Source: Planctomycetaceae bacterium (lineage in GTDB: Bacteria > Planctomycetota > Planctomycetia > Pirellulales > Thermoguttaceae). From it: a DNA stretch of 6,827 nt. The stretch's first letter is position 1; the number at the start of each line of letters is the position of its first letter. Positions 6,010-6,827 of this stretch are shown here, one piece after another. The DNA lies in NCBI GenBank assembly GCA_009783865.1, contig WRCR01000222.1, positions 1 to 6,827 of the forward strand. The letters run 5' to 3'. The notes below the pieces were generated by a model. That model saw nothing but the letters and a program-made list of their open reading frames with translations, was not told the DNA's origin and did not search any database. A program made the translations under genes and the position numbers.

Positions 6010-6651
6010 TCATTGTGATACAAATAACTTGTTGGATTTAGGACAAATTATCTCTTTGGGCGGCACATGAATTTTGGGTGTTTCCGGTAAATTTTTGATT
6101 TGCTCAATTTTTTTCTGAACGCTAATTCCATCAATACCATAACCGATTGCGTCCCAGCCGTCTGTTTTTTGACGTGCAAATAATTCAATACGGCTAATAT
6201 CGCCAAATAGTTGCACAATCCTATCGCGAACAATCGGCGGTTTAACAGAATGTCCTAACCTTGGGTGCATTAAAATTTGCGGAACGGTCTTATCTACGGA
6301 CTTAATATGTCCGCGCATACCAAGCAAACATATTTCAATATTCGATTTCGTGTAACTTCCCATTCCATGCAGCGGCATGCCGTCTTTACGGATTTTTACC
6401 CACGAAAAAGCGCAGGTCTTATACTTGAACCCCCACGACTGCATCACTTTCATTGCTTCCGGTAAAGCGGGCATTGTTGCCCATAAAAAAAGTGCGCAAT
6501 TCTTATCACGTAAATCTTTTACCGGAAGAGCACAAATTTCCTCGACAGGCATTGTTTCGTAATGCTTTTCCGGTGCAAAATTTCCCCCTTTTTTTCCCGT
6601 TCCCCAGAGGTATGCCCAGGGCGGGTCAGCGTATATGACTTGGTATTTCAT
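6010..6651 (-). CDS. MT-A70 family adenine N6-methyltransferase
   Basis: The 213-residue protein starts MKYQVIYADPPWAY. The DPPW at 9-12 is the catalytic motif IV of MT-A70 type SAM-dependent N6-adenine methyltransferases, which in bacteria and phages methylate DNA. Further family features follow in order: HYETMPVEEI (30-39), ALFLWATMPALPEAMKVMQSWGF (53-75), a TCAFSWVK strand (79-86), SNIEICLLGMRG (103-114), HSVKPPIVRDRI (134-145, SAM-binding side) and RIELFAR...GWDAIGYGI (154-173). Residues after about 176 form a Lys-rich extension ending at the TGA, followed in frame by a four-cysteine segment. The ATG overlaps the upstream gene's TGA (ATGA), and a strong AAGGAGG lies 7 bases before it. Both features are unlike the left-hand genes and suggest phage or mobile origin. 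With no restriction gene in view it may be an orphan or phage methyltransferase. The target sequence is unknown. Confidence 0.93.
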   Translation of the reverse strand: MKYQVIYADPPWAYLWGTGKKGGNFAPEKHYETMPVEEICALPVKDLRDKNCALFLWATMPALPEAMKVMQSWGFKYKTCAFSWVKIRKDGMPLHGMGSYTKSNIEICLLGMRGHIKSVDKTVPQILMHPRLGHSVKPPIVRDRIVQLFGDISRIELFARQKTDGWDAIGYGIDGISVQKKIEQIKNLPETPKIHVPPKEIICPKSNKLFVSQ

Positions 6652-6827
6652 TGTAAATCCTCCTTGTACTCGATGGTGTGTATCAGTTCTTCGTCAATCT
6701 TTTTCAAGTCCAATTGAAATTTTCCACGTCTCGGCCGTCCGTTCGAATTGCGAAAACCTTTCTGAAAAGAACCACATTTTTCGAGAGTATTGTCTGTGAT
6801 TTCAATAACTAAACTTTTGCAAACCTC
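6648..6827 (-). CDS. C-terminal part of a small unrecognised protein upstream of the methyltransferase (partial)
   Basis: On the minus strand a frame enters from the right edge and runs 59 codons to a TGA at 6648-6650. That TGA shares ATGA with the methyltransferase start. The visible part holds a basic stretch (KGFRNSNGRPRRGKFQ) followed by a charged, helix-like end (LDLKKIDEELIHTIEYKEDLQ). The tight overlap with the next gene and the embedded Shine-Dalgarno sequence support real coding. I do not recognise the family. Small basic proteins next to an MT-A70 gene are common in phage and prophage gene strings, but that is context, not evidence of function. Confidence 0.7.
   Translation of the reverse strand, partial: EVCKSLVIEITDNTLEKCGSFQKGFRNSNGRPRRGKFQLDLKKIDEELIHTIEYKEDLQ
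6659..6665 (-). promoter_or_regulatory. Strong ribosome binding site of the methyltransferase gene
   Basis: AAGGAGG on the minus strand, with 7 bases to the ATG at 6651, is close to the ideal Shine-Dalgarno match. It lies inside the last codons of the upstream gene, so translation of the two genes is probably coupled. None of the other four full-length genes in the window has a comparable site. Confidence 0.85.

Noticed and set aside
6010..6057. Selenocysteine insertion at the methyltransferase TGA
   Set aside because: I see no clear SECIS-like hairpin just downstream, and MT-A70 enzymes are not a known selenoprotein family. It is kept only as a remote option within the readthrough finding.
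1..6827. CRISPR array, tRNA or rRNA
   Set aside because: No regularly spaced direct repeats, cloverleaf-like segments or rRNA-like sequence were seen on either strand.

Overview
The window is a 6.8 kb stretch of bacterial chromosome with mixed gene orientation. It carries two secreted proteins, a metzincin protease ending in an NPCBM domain and a GH-A-like glycosidase. It also has a uroporphyrinogen-decarboxylase-fold protein that is not HemE, and a solitary hisF. Four of the main genes have no visible Shine-Dalgarno sequence. Together this suggests the Planctomycetes-Verrucomicrobia-Lentisphaerae group, perhaps an anaerobic or gut-associated planctomycete or lentisphaere. That assignment is inference from gene content, since no marker gene is present.

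Layout from left to right. The end of an unrecognised plus-strand gene (to 143) converges on hisF (minus, 942-166). A short divergent control region (943-1066) with a -10-like box and a small inverted repeat separates hisF from the exported metzincin/NPCBM protein (plus, 1067-2809). That gene converges on the URO-D family gene (minus, 4034-2835), and a perfect 10-bp palindrome sits exactly between the two stop codons. Upstream of the URO-D gene is a 452-bp gap. It contains a 281-bp element bounded by 28-bp terminal inverted repeats that match at 25 positions (4178-4458), resembling a small non-autonomous mobile element. Next is a secreted TIM-barrel glycosidase (minus, 5827-4487).

The right end (about 5899-6827) has a different style. 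An MT-A70 adenine methyltransferase gene (minus, 6651-6010) has a strong Shine-Dalgarno sequence. It overlaps by ATGA a partial upstream gene running off the window. Its reading frame stays open after the TGA stop for 36 more codons that encode a regular four-cysteine motif (C-x2-C-x5-C-x2-C). This looks like a phage- or mobile-element-derived module whose methyltransferase either lost a C-terminal metal-binding tail to a nonsense change or makes it by readthrough.

Functionally, HisF belongs to histidine biosynthesis. The metzincin and the glycosidase probably act on external or cell-surface glycoconjugates. The URO-D-like protein may be part of a corrinoid or one-carbon methyl-transfer system, but nothing nearby fixes its substrate. 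The methyltransferase modifies nucleic acid. Apart from the coupled pair at the right edge there is no clear multi-gene operon.
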